From Trogon surrucura (taxonomy: Eukaryota; Chordata; Aves; Trogoniformes; Trogonidae): DNA of 64,000 nucleotides. Below, piece after piece: positions 14,451 through 27,249 of this stretch. Under the pieces are notes generated by a model that was not told the DNA's origin, did not search any database, and was given only the letters and a program-made list of their open reading frames with translations. A program made the translations under genes and the position numbers. Numbering within the stretch: position 1 is the first letter of the stretch; each line of letters begins with the position of its first letter. The DNA is taken from contig CM036629.1 of NCBI GenBank assembly GCA_020746105.1, positions 10,246,001 to 10,310,000 on the forward strand, given 5' to 3'.

Positions 14451-17149
14451 CAAGGTTTTATTCTTAAGATTCCTTAGTTTCAATCTGTCTTCTATTATGG
14501 CATATTTCATTTGCAAATCTGTGCTTTTCTGCTGCCTTGTTCCATGTTTTCTCTGTTCTGCCCTCTCAGCGTATGTTTTTAATTACCTGCTTTTTCCTCC
14601 ATTTCATAATTGACCTTGTTTATCCTTATAACCTAAATTTAGCTATTGCCACTAAAAGCAATCTGACCATTTATTTTAACTGGGTTGCTCAGTGGGTTGT
14701 TATTGTTGTTTCTCTTAGAGGAAGAAAGAGAGGTTCAGTATTTCTAATGCAGTTAAGTTTATTTGCAAAGACTGTACCAAAGTGGGTTCCTTGGAGCATA
14801 GCAGGAATCAAACATGATGTTTTTTATAAAACCAAGTCTTCACTTGGGAAAATACATGACTTGGGTCATAACAGTGCTTGCTCAAGTTGCCCCTTCTTCA
14901 GCTTCGTTGCCGGTGTTGCTGGACTTCTGTTACATGGAAAGGCACACTTCCACAGATCTCATCCAGTGAAACCCAGCTATTAGCTGTGCATGTATCTTTG
15001 TGTGGTAATCTATGCCCGTGTTACTGTTCTGCTGGGGTGGTGGTGGGGAAGCCATCTGTAAGTGTGTAGGTAAGAAATTTGACTTGCACATGCACGATTA
15101 TGACTCCAATATAAGTAGATAAGGTAGGAAATACAGTTTACTAGGACCATTATCTCGTAATATATTTGTAAAAAGATGGTATATTTTGTGTTATGAAATG
15201 CTGCATTATGAAAAACCCCGTAAAATCTTTTTGCTTTATGAAATTGAAGTTTACTGTTGTCTTCTAGTTTGACAGAATGTGATAATTTAAGATAATATGT
15301 ACTTGTAATATTTTGATTGAAACATGCCTCAATCCCAAATTTATACTTTTTAAAAAATGTTGTGTAAAGATGATTTTGATTGGAGTACATCAGTGTTTTA
15401 AGTTTTGGGTTTTTCTGTCTGTTGCTTTCCTATTGCATTGAAGACTGCTTTGTGACAATTACACTTGGTGATTAACATGATTATTTGAACGAGGTGTTCA
15501 AATGGGGAACCTAAGGCATTTTTGAAGACATACAGAATAATAACAAATACAGACCCCCTTTTTTTTATCTAACTTAGCTGCATTATTTATATGAGTGAAT
15601 CTGGAAAGGACTCTTGTTCTATTCAATTTCTGTGTTGTAATGAACATGCATGAAACTTCATCACATTTTCTTACCTTTTTAATATTTCTATAAAGTTTCT
15701 GAAGCTTCTTTCCAACAGTAATATACACTTCCACCTTTCTGTTGAAAAGATTAATATTTTTTATAAATGAGAAACTGAGGAATGTGGATGTGGTGGTATG
15801 CATTGTTTATAATCATATAGAAAGTCTATTGCAGACCAAATTTGAAACTTAAGTCACAGCTCTGTGTCTTGGTGTCTGTATTAGCATTTCTCTGACTTTG
15901 CTGTGGGGGAAATTTACTTAACTGCCTCTAGTACATCTGTCTTAGACTCTACTTCTTGCTATGATTTTAGAGGGTTGTATATAATTGATGTATATAATTT
16001 AATGTAGTTCACTTTGCACTTATGCAACATGTACTGTTATAGAATTGATGCCATTATCAAATACTAAGTTTTCACTTAGATAATCCGTTTCTCTTTAAAA
16101 AAGTGGGTTAGGTAATTTGCAGGGGAGTCAAGAGAATCTGGTGATGTTTGAGATCATATACACTTTGTGGGGCTGCCTTCCATTCCTGAACATTGCGACT
16201 GGCAAGAATCCTATGTTGGAATAAATGTTGTGCTGTAGGACACCCCCTAAAAAAGTGGATTACTTTTTATATGGGCTTTATTCAGTTTTTGTTCCTACCA
16301 GTTGATCTGAGAAACTATAAATAGTTAATGGTAACTATTTTGTCTTGTATAGAAATTTTATTTTTAGACAATATACTGTAATGTTAAGGAAGAAAACTAT
16401 ATTCTTCGGTACATGAGACTATAAATATTGTTATACATAGCTTAATTTAAAAATGATGTAACAAATGCAATAATGTCTTTAATTTTGCTTGTAATTCACT
16501 GAATCATTCACCCCATATGTACAAAAACCACTTCATTTAGGTTACTATTGAAAAAATTAAAATATTCTGTAGGGTACATCTAGGAAATGACCTTTCTTCA
16601 CTTGAAATGCTCTAAAATTAACTTTTCATAGACTGTAAGCAGCACTCCAGAGACGGGTTCTTTAATGTACTGGATATTGCTTTCAAAGTACCCTTAATTG
16701 CCTAAATTAATAATGGCTTTTTCTTTTCTTTTTGTTTCCCTCCCCGCATTTGGTTCTTACAAGAGACAAATGAATTTGAATCACTCTCTAAAGAATTGAA
16801 TCGCTGGCCATCTTTTCCCGATTACTTCTTGCATTCATTATGATTTTTTTTTTTTTTTAAAAAAAAACCAACAGCAAGATCACCTTCAGCATGTTTTTTG
16901 TTTGTGAGAAAAGCGAAGGAAAATGACACCCACTCCACTGAACCAGTCCGTAGGAAAGAACAGAAGCTGCAAAACCTGTGGGGGACTTAGGTCAGCTCTG
17001 AGTGACATATGTATATGTGGAGGCAATGTGATAGCTTACGGCTGGTTTAATGAAAGATGTAATTTTATTAATCTTAAAATATTGCTGTAATAGTACTGTT
17101 ATGTAAATAAAAGCCAATACAAACAGATTTCTGACCTAATCTAAAAACT

Positions 17150-17470
17150 AAAGAAAAGGATAAGCCTGACTTGTGAGTCGTTCGTAATTTTTTAGGAATG
17201 TAGAAGTAAAGCATGTGTGATCTTTCCTATTTGTTTTAATTCTACAAATAAGTTTTATTTGTTAATGTGAAAATCTGCTTTATGGGATGTACGTAAGTTT
17301 TATGTACTCTGTCTGGCATCTCAGAAGAGACAGAAAATTACTCCAGAACTTTATTAATCACTTGAGGATCAGCTGATTATGTAATTAGCCCAGAACAGCT
17401 TTTTCAAATGTTGCATATAAGGCGTGGTAAATCAATTGCAGCTCAGTAAATCAGGCTTGCAAACAAGCTT
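17150..17470. other. Candidate conserved non-coding element
   Basis: A non-repetitive block with clustered homeodomain/forkhead-like motifs (TTAATCACTTGAGG, GATTATGTAATTAG, TGCATATAAGG, AAATCAATTG). The call rests on motif density and texture only. Confidence 0.15.
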
Positions 17471-20400
17471 GAACTTCCAAAAGTAGTACGTTTCTGAATG
17501 CGGATATACCAAGATTTGATAGGAAGCTCTTCACTGCATGTATATCTCTAGCTAGAGTGTGGAGTCCTGGACGTGTGGGAGTGAAAACTGGGCTCTCTCT
17601 ATGCAAGTGATGAGCTGATGAAAGAAAAAAATAAGTAAGAGGTATACTTAGAAGAATAATTCTAGACTATGACAAATTCTTTTACTGTCATGTAAAACTG
17701 AGGAGGTTCACAAATAGTGCATATTGCAGTACCTGGCACAACAAATTAGGTCAAAGATAATTTTAGTTTTGTACCTCTCTTGGGTCTTACTGGGTCATAG
17801 TTAAGTGATTGGCTGTGATTGGACAATGTAGAACCTAAAGTGACACTTGGTCTTTACGATCACTACCAAACCCAAACTGAGAGGGGAGAAATTTCCCAGA
17901 GCAAGATTTTTTTTGGTATGCTTTATAAGATTAATTTCACTTTCAGTAGAAGTATCTGTTGTTGTAAAAAATGTGCTGCCACAGCTGGAACTTGTAATAT
18001 TCCCTTACTTTGTTAATTGCTTAGTGTTGCTTTTGTAATTAAGACCCGTTAACTTGTCACATAGTGATAGTGGAGATGGACCCTGAAAAAGGCTATTAGT
18101 CTCTGTAGTTCTAAATATTTGTAGGAATGTGTTAATCTTCTATTATTACTGCAAAAGCAATAGAGAGCAGTAGAAAACTGACATGAGCAAGAAGATCTTG
18201 GGGGGGAAGAAACAGTACTGTATAAAATAGCTTTTGAAGATCAGTAAAGGCCATTCTCTGTATTCCTGCACTTTGTGCAAAGATACTACAGTAATTGTTT
18301 TAATATGCTTTCTATGCATCTCTCATGCATAAATGAGAATTTACCAGGTGCTCTGCAATTTTTTGCAGTCAAATAGCAGTTTGGGGTCAAGACCTGAACT
18401 GGTGCATACTGCAACTTCTCCTTTTTTTAAAATAGTAAGAGTGATAGAAGGAAAAAATGCGATCCTTTCTTTTTCTGTATTGCATTTTAAAAACATCAAC
18501 ATACAGGTAACATCACCACAACCACTACATGGGGATTTTTTCTTTTTAACAAGCTTTCTTCAAAACCACAATAATTGACACATCCATTGACTTTATGATT
18601 TTTTTTTCAGCTTTCTACAATATTGCACAGATATTAAAAGTATGCTGAAAAGATTAATCTAGAAACATTGTTTTAATCAACACTGTGTATGAAAGAATTG
18701 GCGTTCTGCATAGATATGTTTCTGATTTTTGCTTTACTTACTCTGGACACAGTGAACTTGTGGCATACCTGAAAAGGAATTTGAAGAACTGAACAGCTGA
18801 ATGTGAAGAACTTTGCAACTTTATGGAAATTTAGCAAGCAGCTGATCTATCTAAAGGGTTTCCTCACGAGTTTGTGGGGCAAAACTAGAATGATGTGAGG
18901 GGTTTTTTTTGTTTGTTTGTTTTTTTACATACCATCATCTTTTGGGTTGTTTTTTCCCCATATGACATTGTCCTAGGATGTATGTTTGGTCTTGACTATA
19001 TTGTTACACATTTAGTAAGATAAGGGGTTTTTTTTTTTGTATTATCTTGTAATGCATGTAAGCAAAACGCCATATTAGAAGAAAATATTGGACTTGCTGG
19101 AAAAGGATCTATTGAGCACATTGCAGAGCTTAGCAAGTGACATCGGTAGAATAGTTAGTGCTTGTGGGAGCTACACAATAATCATAAGCCATTTTTGTGG
19201 TTCATTAGCAGTTAGAAACTATTTTTGAAATGCTGTGTGCAATACAGCGATTTTCTTAGAAACCTATCAAACAAAAAAAATCTGATTAAAACAGTAGCAG
19301 AGAAAGCATTGAGATGTGCTGTTATAACTTGAAATCTCATTAGACTATAACAAGTTAAAGATGGGGAAATTTTATGCTTCAGTAAGTTATGAGGGTCTCT
19401 GACATTTTCAGCCATAAATAATTATTTCATGGTGATGATACTTCAGTTAGTTCCTGCTCTTGGAGCACAGTATATTGAAGCAGAGCAATCTGTTGGATGC
19501 AGATAAGCATTTACTGAAAGTCATTATAAGGTAATAGGAAGTTGTTCAGAGACCTCCACTAAAGCTGAAGTTGAATAACCACCTGAGCAAAAACTACATA
19601 CTATCAGTCCAATTACACTCACAACAACTTACACTTAATTATTATTTAATAATTTATAACTGAGAATGTATAATGGTGTGTTTCACTACTGGATTACATA
19701 TTTGAAGTTAGCTGTATAAATTGAGGAGTATGTTCTTTTTTACTAGAGTTGTCTCAAACAGGCATGATAAATGGCATTATCTTTGGTTTGGTTTGGAAGC
19801 ATGTTTATTTGGATTATTTAGGTTTGTTTAAGTTAGTGATGAATACACTAAATGCTACTAATATTTTTATTTATGTTGGCATGAGACAAGAATTTACCTT
19901 GATTCCTTGAAATGTTGATAAGGTTGTTTGTGGAGGTATTGGGTTGTTTGCTAGTTTAAACACCAGTATTGTTTTGTTTTTTTTTTCTTAAAACTGGAGT
20001 GAAATAGTTGTGGTCATAGAGCAAATAGAGGCAGAGCCTGGAACGAATCTGTTCTGCATATTTTGAAGTGGAGTACAGCGTTAATGCCAATAAGCAAAAT
20101 AAATTAAATAGTAGCATCTCACAGTTACTTGCTGCCAGAAAACTCTGAAGAAATTAACCTCTGAGGTCACGGAAAGCTACCATATGAGCCTGAAGATGAG
20201 TGCACTTATGTAGTCTGTCCTCCCTTGAAAATTAAGGAACCAGGGTGCTTTCCACAAAATATCATCATCTTGGTGGCAAACTTTTTGCTAGCTCTTTGTC
20301 TCTACTGTTCTCTAAAAGTAAATATCTTTACCATTTGAAGAATTTGGCTTTATGTTGAAACAGGTCAAGTGTTGCTTTTAGAAGTGTTAACAACTAAGGA

Positions 20401-20639
20401 TCTGTTATGAGCATAATTTGTTCTGAGCAACAGGTTTTATGATACAAACATTTAATTCATGTGGATTTTCTTTATGGTAGTATTTGACAGTTGTCAGGTA
20501 AAAATTTGTTGCAAGATTGGTGTTATTTTAAGATGATATAGTTAAAGACATTATTACAAAACATGAAGGCCATCTGTAACAGAAATTTTTAGTATTCATG
20601 TGAAAAGAAATTATTTGTTATCGTTCCTGAATTGATTAT

Positions 20640-21000
20640 TCGCAGTTTTTCTTTTGTCGCCATAGCTTGTCTTAATAAAAAGCCAAGGTTAAATTTTAAT
20701 GACCGGTTTTGTTTGACCAACCATTGTATAAATGCAGAACACAATATAATAATACTCGATATTAGGTAATTAACTTTCGAGAGTTTGTATTCACAACTAG
20801 ATCCAAGATTATATTAGTAAACAAAATTCATTGCAGGCTGCTGACATTGTGCGTAATACTCCCTCTGATTTATCTTTAATTAATGGCATTAATTATCAAT
20901 GACAAAAAAAATTAACCTTTTATGACCTTCTTTAAATTAATGAAAATTAAACCTCACAGAATATAAATATATTTTGATTGCTGTTACTGATGATCAGTCT
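20640..21000. other. Candidate conserved non-coding element rich in TAATTA sites
   Basis: TAATTA/ATTAAT cores are dense here (for example at about 20766 and 20877-20895), interleaved with complex non-simple sequence and a few CpGs (TCGCC, CCGG, CTCGA, TTTCGAG, TGCG). In AT-rich avian gene deserts such texture is common in developmental enhancers. No open frame or repeat explains it. This is inference; an alignment to other amniotes would decide. Confidence 0.25.
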
Positions 21001-23981
21001 GCCAAACGAATGAATGTGACTTTCTTTTATGGTTCCTTTTGTGGGATAAGTTCTATGAAAATCAGAAAAATAATGTATTTCGTACCTTAAATCTAGAATA
21101 AATTCTTCAAATGGAATTTTTGATCAGATATCTCAAATAAAACCTTGAATATAATCTTTTGCTCTCCAAAGAGGTACCATTGAATAGTGTATTCTCAGAA
21201 TAGGACTACTTATTTTACTTAAATTACTTACATTATTTTAAAAGACAAAAGGAAGTAGATATAGCAAAGTCAAGAAATAGTTTTAATTTTTGTTTTTTAT
21301 TTTCCACTAAATTAAGTAGGCATTTTGGATGTGAGTAAGAGTATAATTATCCCAATGTGAAGGATGGTAGAGTAGATCTTTCTCTCAAAATTTTTAAATG
21401 GGCTTTCTAAAAATGACTTAAAATTTTAAATTGCCCCAATCCTATAGAGGTAATATTAGAAAACTTTTTGTTAAGAAAAGCCCTGCCTTGTATAATGTTT
21501 GAATTTGCAGTTCATTTCTTACTAATTACACCTGCAGCATGCAACACCTACTTTTCATATTGTAAACGGGGTTTGTCCACTCCTGCTTTTTTCTGCCTCT
21601 CTGAAGTTATTGTCTTCTCTTCATGAAGAAATAATGCAATTGGTTGTGGTAGATGTCATTCAGGGGTCAAATGTAAAGGATTAGGATGACTGCAGGTGGA
21701 GAATAGGCATTAGGAACTAATATCATCTTTTAAGTCTAAAGAACCTTCGGCTCACAGAAGGAAAATACAGTCTAAGCCATTTAAACGGCTTCTTTTCCTA
21801 AGCAAAGTATATTTCTTTGCCTCCGTAGCTCCTCTCAAGAATTCCTTTTGATAAAAAGATACTTCTAACTGTGTATAAAAGTATACTTCTATTTGAGATA
21901 TGTATGTCTTTTATGAAGGCAGAGGAATAGCTACTCAGGCTTAGGCTGCCTACAACAATGGACAGAATTAGGTTTTTATAAAAAATATTGTGTAACAAGA
22001 AAGAATGATCAAAAAGTGGTAGATTATGCATGACAGTGAACGTATGTTGTGTGTAGTAGGCAAATGTTGATCTTTTCTGAAAAGAGTCAGAAAACAGGAA
22101 TGTGTTTTCTATGAAAAGGTAGAATTTTGGTAGGAAATAGAGCAGAAATGATTTCTGATCAAGGACTTGCGTTATCCTATCCAAGAAGTAAGAAGAGCAT
22201 CTGAGAAAGTTATCAATAAGGCAAACTATAATTCAGAAATAAAAACCAATGAAAGAGAACTGCTGTGGTCATCCTGTATAAGGTAAGTCATGGGCAGCCT
22301 TTACACTCTAGTTGAACTCTGCAGAACCACAAACTCCATGTAATGGGGAAACCTTGGTCTAACATGTTGGTCATAGGATGTTTTAGGATTTGAACATTGG
22401 ATGTTTTTGGAGTTGAACATCGAAGATGACATTCATCTGGGCATCTCCAACTCCTAAATGTAACAATAGTGGCTTTCTGTGCAATAGATGGAGATGGCAG
22501 GAACACATAATTTCCTGTGTTGCCACCTAATTTCTCTCTCCTTTGGGAGACAGGAAAACAAAGTGTGGTAACTTTTTCCGAAATAAACTTACCACTGGAT
22601 ATATTCTATCTCTTCCTGTAGTTGAGTCAGCCAATTAACTGTATGTAAAGGTCATTCCTACCCAATGCTGGATTTACCAAGTACATTCTTTCACAGAAGG
22701 AAGGTCATCTGCTCCATATGTTTACTTTCATTGTTAATAACATGTACTTTTTTTTTTGAATGTTAATCTAAATTAAGGTAATTATATGTGACAGCTAATT
22801 TTCTGAGTGTTAGGAAAGTGTTCAGGGAGTAGATTTTTAATATAATGAAGGATCATCTCTATGTCGAAAATTGTAACTTCGTGAATAGATTTGTACTGAT
22901 GAGGAGAACGCACTGAACAGGTCAGCTGATGGAACAGATTAATAATTAATTTGAGGTGTGAGGATATATATAAAAATAGTTTAGAAGAAGTGAGAACTGC
23001 TATTTTGGATTTGTCTTGTTTTTCTAAAGAGAGAATAATTCACAAGCAGAGGTCAACTAATATTACAGGAAATGTGCAACAAACCTGGTTGACTTTTTAA
23101 CTTTTCAGTGTCAGCCCCTAAGGACATGGAATGGGATTTTCATGTAATGCATCTCTTACTGAAGTTATTTGGGTTCTGTCATTGAAAGTGTCTGAAAAAG
23201 TATCGTATTCTAGGAAGTGTAACAAGCAGTGGTGTCAGATATGACTAAAAGAATGTATATCAAGTAACAAAATCGAAAACTTAAATGCACAGTTCCTTTC
23301 CAAAGACTGATAATTCATCCAGATATACTAGTTTTGAAATAATTGTTCAATTATTTATAGTAATTTCTTTTCATGTTGTATGGCTTTCTTAAGAATTTCT
23401 GCTTGGCATGTGAATTGTAACTACAGATTTGACCTTTCAGCTACTGTAATCCAAATCCCTCCATCAAATGGAATAACACATGGCAGTAATCACACTATGG
23501 CTTATATTTAATACCCTCAGTGACAGTTCCATAAATTGACAATATATTCTTGTGGATTTTATCCTTGTGGGAAAACCCAAATGTTTCCTAATTCTCACAT
23601 TTGTTTCAGTTCAAGATTAAAGAATAGAAGATCTTTTGTTATTTTGTTAATTTCCCACAAACTTTTGCAAGGGAAGGCACGATTACTATATGTTTATTAA
23701 TCAGAAATCAATTCGTATTTGTAGCATTAATCAGCAATTTCCCACATAGAATTTTATAGTGTTTAGTGAAGGTGACCTCATTCTTGGTTCCAAAAAACCG
23801 CATAAAATATCCTGGATTTCTCACTACATACCTGTATGACCAAAAATGGCGAAGTTGGAATTTACGGAACAAACAAATACTTTATCACTAAAGACCAAGG
23901 GACACAACGCCATCCTGAAAGAATATTATTTAAATATTGTTTCATAATCACTGTTAACTGCCTTTGGTTATTGTTTATTAG

Positions 23982-24123
23982 TGTTGTGGTTTACTCCAGC
24001 CAGCAACTAAGCACTGCGCTTACTCCCCATTCTCAGCGGAATGGGGAGAAGAATTGGGGGGGGGGGGAATGTAAGTCTTGTGGGTCAAAATAAGAGCAGT
24101 TTAATAACTAAACTAAACTAAGC
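23982..24123 (-). mobile_element. Truncated LTR end, avian ERVL-like
   Basis: It begins with TGTTGTGGTTTACTCCAGCC and continues through 'cagcaactaagcac' and 'ctcagcggaatggggaga'. I recognise this as the terminal part of a common bird LTR, here in reverse orientation, so the LTR itself reads on the minus strand. A run of G lies at about 24057-24068. The LTR match fades around 24120, so only one end of an old solitary LTR survives. The family assignment is from memory. The element is a fossil remnant. Confidence 0.6.
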
Positions 24124-24124
24124 A

Positions 24125-24157
24125 TAGGGTAGTTTGGTTTGGAAGGGACCTTAGGGA
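24125..24157 (-). mobile_element. Scrap of CR1 3' end
   Basis: The phrase tttggtttggaagggacctt (about 24132-24151) matches, in reverse complement, the CR1 3' UTR segment that in the 51-kb copy reads 'gaggtcccttccaacc'. It is only about 30 bp and abuts the LTR remnant. It may be the leftover of a CR1 into which, or beside which, the LTR element inserted. Confidence 0.35.
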
Positions 24158-26783
24158 AAAATTGTATTTGCTACAATCCCCAAAATACGTAATGGGGAAA
24201 AAAATATTTATGAAATGTTTTTTGTGTTTAAGGATATGTCTTGTCAATGCCTACTTGAAATAATAATTGTGTTATGTCATTATTGATATACTGTTTGCTG
24301 TATAACATGTAAATGAACATGACATATTCCATAAATATAGTAAAGCAATATTTCAACGTATTTGACAGAAAAATCCAATTTAAATAGAACAATAAAATGG
24401 AGAAGCTCGTACTTCTCGTTTGACAATGCAGAGGCCACTTCATGATAATTCAGGAAGAAAAAAAAATTTCATGCATAGTTTACAGTAGCTGAGGTATAAA
24501 GGAGAAAATTTCTGATTTCTTTCAAGTATTCCTCTAATTTACATGTTGGCCAGTTCTTTGAGAGAGAAGGCTTACAGTGATAATTTAATTTTGGTGTTGA
24601 CCCACAGTTCTGATTTAGCAGTATAGCCTAGAGTTTGGGGGAAAAGAAAATTCAATTATCTGCTGGCTCTGGTTTAGCCGAGGGAATGGAGAATTTTCAG
24701 TGTCTGACAGAAATTTGTCTCTCAAGTTTCAGTGACTCGAAAGGCTTATTTACAAGAATGTTGATTTTTCTGAGTTCTGCATCACCTCCTCCACAACCCT
24801 GATGTGTCCCACTCTTCCTCTTGTCCTGCTTCTTTGCCAGCCTTCACTTTGTTTTGCATCTCAGCCTCACCTCTCACTGGTTGATCAGCAGTCCCACCTG
24901 CAATGAACAGCAGTCCCTCCTGCCAAATTCCCAAGAACCATAGATGGAAATGCAACAAGATGTGCGTTCAAAAGAAGATCAGCAGATTTAGGGGAGTTGT
25001 TCCTTCCACTTTGCTTTTCCAAGTAAAATACATTTCAGAAATTATGCACTCTTAATAAACGTGATCTTACTTGATGCAATAATGTTGCTATTATGCTTTT
25101 AAAGTGTTAAACGCTTTTTTCCTAAGGCTTGAAATATCAATGGTCTATATTATAGTCATGCAATAATGACAACCCGTTTTGTTTTTATAACATAGGCAGA
25201 TACCTTATTTATGTTTTATGCAAAATAATGTAGCCAACATAATTAGACAGTAATTTGTGACTTCTAATGTAAACATTTTAGGAGCTGTGCAGAAGTGAGT
25301 GCTAATTAGAGAGCTGTTAGCTAAACATATAATTGGGAACAGGCTGACAGGCTATTCCAAACAGCAGGCTATTTATAACTCCATGCTGTTTTGAAATTAT
25401 ATTTTGTGTAATAGACTTTGGACAATGCATAAGAGGAGTTTTGTGACTTGATCTGCACTTTAATTTCTTTAAATAAGATAAAACCTTGCAAATGTGAATG
25501 CCACACAGGCTAACTGTGATAATTAAAAGGTATTATTAACTAGATGACTTTCTGGCTGTGCCATTTTCTAATTTCTTTAGGAGTGTGGACTCCCTGAAGA
25601 GAGTTATAAATTCAAGTATTACTTAATTACACTTTTAACAATAAAGGGCACTTTAATCAGCAGCCTCTCAAAAGCCCTTGTCTTGTAGTCATTTATTCAA
25701 ACACTGAAAAAGTTAAGAGATGATTATAAAGTGTTCTGAAAGTATAATGTACCTATTCAGAGACTCTAATTTACGTTCTAGCTGTTCATCTGGACATTTA
25801 CCCTTCAATATCAGTAGAAAAGTATTATTTTAACTATTTTCAGCTAACTGAAGTGTTTAAAGTTGAATGGAAGTTTTTATCTGGACTTTTGAGCGAGAAC
25901 TGTACTAGCTTCTTTTTAGAATAGCTTCTCTTTGGAAGCTGGGAGAAGAATTGATTAGGGTGCTGGAAGGGGTCCTGTGAGACTGATGGTCGGTGTTGGG
26001 AAGATCACACTAGGTGTGCAGGCTCAGCTCAGGTCTCAGCAGGGGCTACTGAGGATGAGGTAGACTGTAATGGACTTTAAAAGTTATGTAGAACTCTCCA
26101 TGTATAGAGATTAATCACTTGAACAGTGAAGAGTACTTTTCAAGACCCAAGTAAGAGAGCAATCTCTGCCAAAGGATTTATCTGTGAGACTAATTTTGGA
26201 ATAAAGAGCGATCTGTTCTGCTGCTCCAGGGAAGTACTGTTGCATGAGTGAGCTCACTGCACTTAAGCAAACAAATGAGTCAGGGCTCACACTCTATGCC
26301 ATATGAGATTCTTCATGCTCAGTTTGAAAATACATACACTAAATAATACTGTCATTGTTTAATTCTTCTCTAATTTGTAAGTTTAAGCAATTTACCATGT
26401 GATAAAAAGGGCTATAACAAATATACTAGTCTCTATTCAGCTGTGTTTTTCTGGTATCCATCTTCTGTTATTTGTGGTTTGTTTTGTTTTATTATTCTCC
26501 ATGTACTAATTTGTAAACCCTTGATATAGTGTGTCTTGTTTTATTTTGTTCTAGAATTAGTAAGTGAACTAAGTGGAGAGAAGAACTGATCACACATACC
26601 CCTGATTAAAAATGCTGAAGAAGCTAAATGAGAGAGGAAAGTCCTTTCTTATGACTTCATATATTTAAATTAATCTCCTCAATATTTCTGTTCAAACCTA
26701 GCCTATATTTTTGCTTTTTAAATAGGCCTGAATCCAGTTTTACTGCATACAACTAATAAATTGTTTGGGTTTACACTGCAATT
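24158..26783. other. Single-copy DNA, no recognised gene
   Basis: No gene or recognisable repeat. It contains the candidate conserved block at 25040-25720, listed separately. Around 25930-26060 the sequence is locally more GC-rich, but I cannot assign it to any family. Confidence 0.5.
25040..25720. other. Candidate conserved non-coding block (possible enhancer)
   Basis: About 0.7 kb is free of simple repeats and packed with TAATTA/AATTAG, TTTAAT and GATAA-type motifs (for example tgctaattagagagctg at about 25300, gataattaaaagg at about 25518, cactttaatcagcagcc at about 25650). Of all the background DNA this stretch has the strongest texture of a vertebrate conserved non-coding element. No open frame of note covers it. 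This is inference from composition, not from alignment. Confidence 0.3.
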
Positions 26784-27249
26784 ACACAGAATCACAGAAT
26801 TGTTGATGCTGGAAAAGACCTTGGAGATCATCAAGTCCAGCCTATAACTCGAACCCCATCGGCCAGACCATGGCACTACGTGCCACATCCAGCCTCTCCT
26901 TAAACACCTCCAGGAACAGTGACTCCACCACTTCCCTGAACAGTGCATCCCAATCTGTGAGCACCCTCTCCATGAGGAAGTGTTTCCTGAGATCCAACCT
27001 AAACTTTCCCTTATGCAGTTTCAGGCTGTGCCCTCTTGTCCTGTCACTAGTTGCTTGGGAGAAGAGCCCAACCCCCACTTGACTACAACCGCCCTTCAGG
27101 TGGTTGTAGAGAGTGGTAAGGTCCCCCCTGAGTCTCCTCCAGGCTAAACAACCCCAGCTCCCTCAGCCCCTTCTCATAGGACTTTCCCTCTAGTCCCTTC
27201 ACCAGCCTCGTTCCTCTCCTCTGGATCCATTCCAGCACCTCAATATCTT
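26784..27249 (-). mobile_element. CR1 LINE, 5'-truncated, minus strand
   Basis: Read on the minus strand, this is the C-terminal end of CR1 ORF2 plus the 3' UTR, ending in two ATTCTGTG units (plus-strand cacagaatcacagaat at about 26786-26801), the hallmark CR1 3' terminus. An open frame on the minus strand (26842-27078) contains [20 protein letters not shown] and the REVVES motif, matching the last 80 residues of CR1 ORF2. That same segment is seen in the copy at 49956-51157 (there [14 protein letters not shown] and [10 protein letters not shown]). The 5' truncation at about 27249 is the usual outcome of incomplete target-primed reverse transcription. Divergence suggests middle age. Confidence 0.93.

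Larger units (their letters stand above)
14451..23981. other. Single-copy AT-rich DNA, no recognised gene
   Basis: There is no supported gene. The longest open frame (148 codons, 14537-14983) begins right beside the CR1 fragment, has no recognisable domain, and is better read as chance. Simple T-runs occur at about 16843-16867 (a T-run followed by an A-run), 18900-18940 and 19025-19040. Two blocks, about 17150-17470 and 20640-21000, have the motif-rich texture typical of regulatory DNA and are listed separately. Confidence 0.55.

Noticed and set aside
14537-14983. 148-codon open frame on the plus strand
   Set aside because: No domain, no conserved-looking codon pattern that I can see and no splice context. 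The hydrophobic character follows from T-richness.
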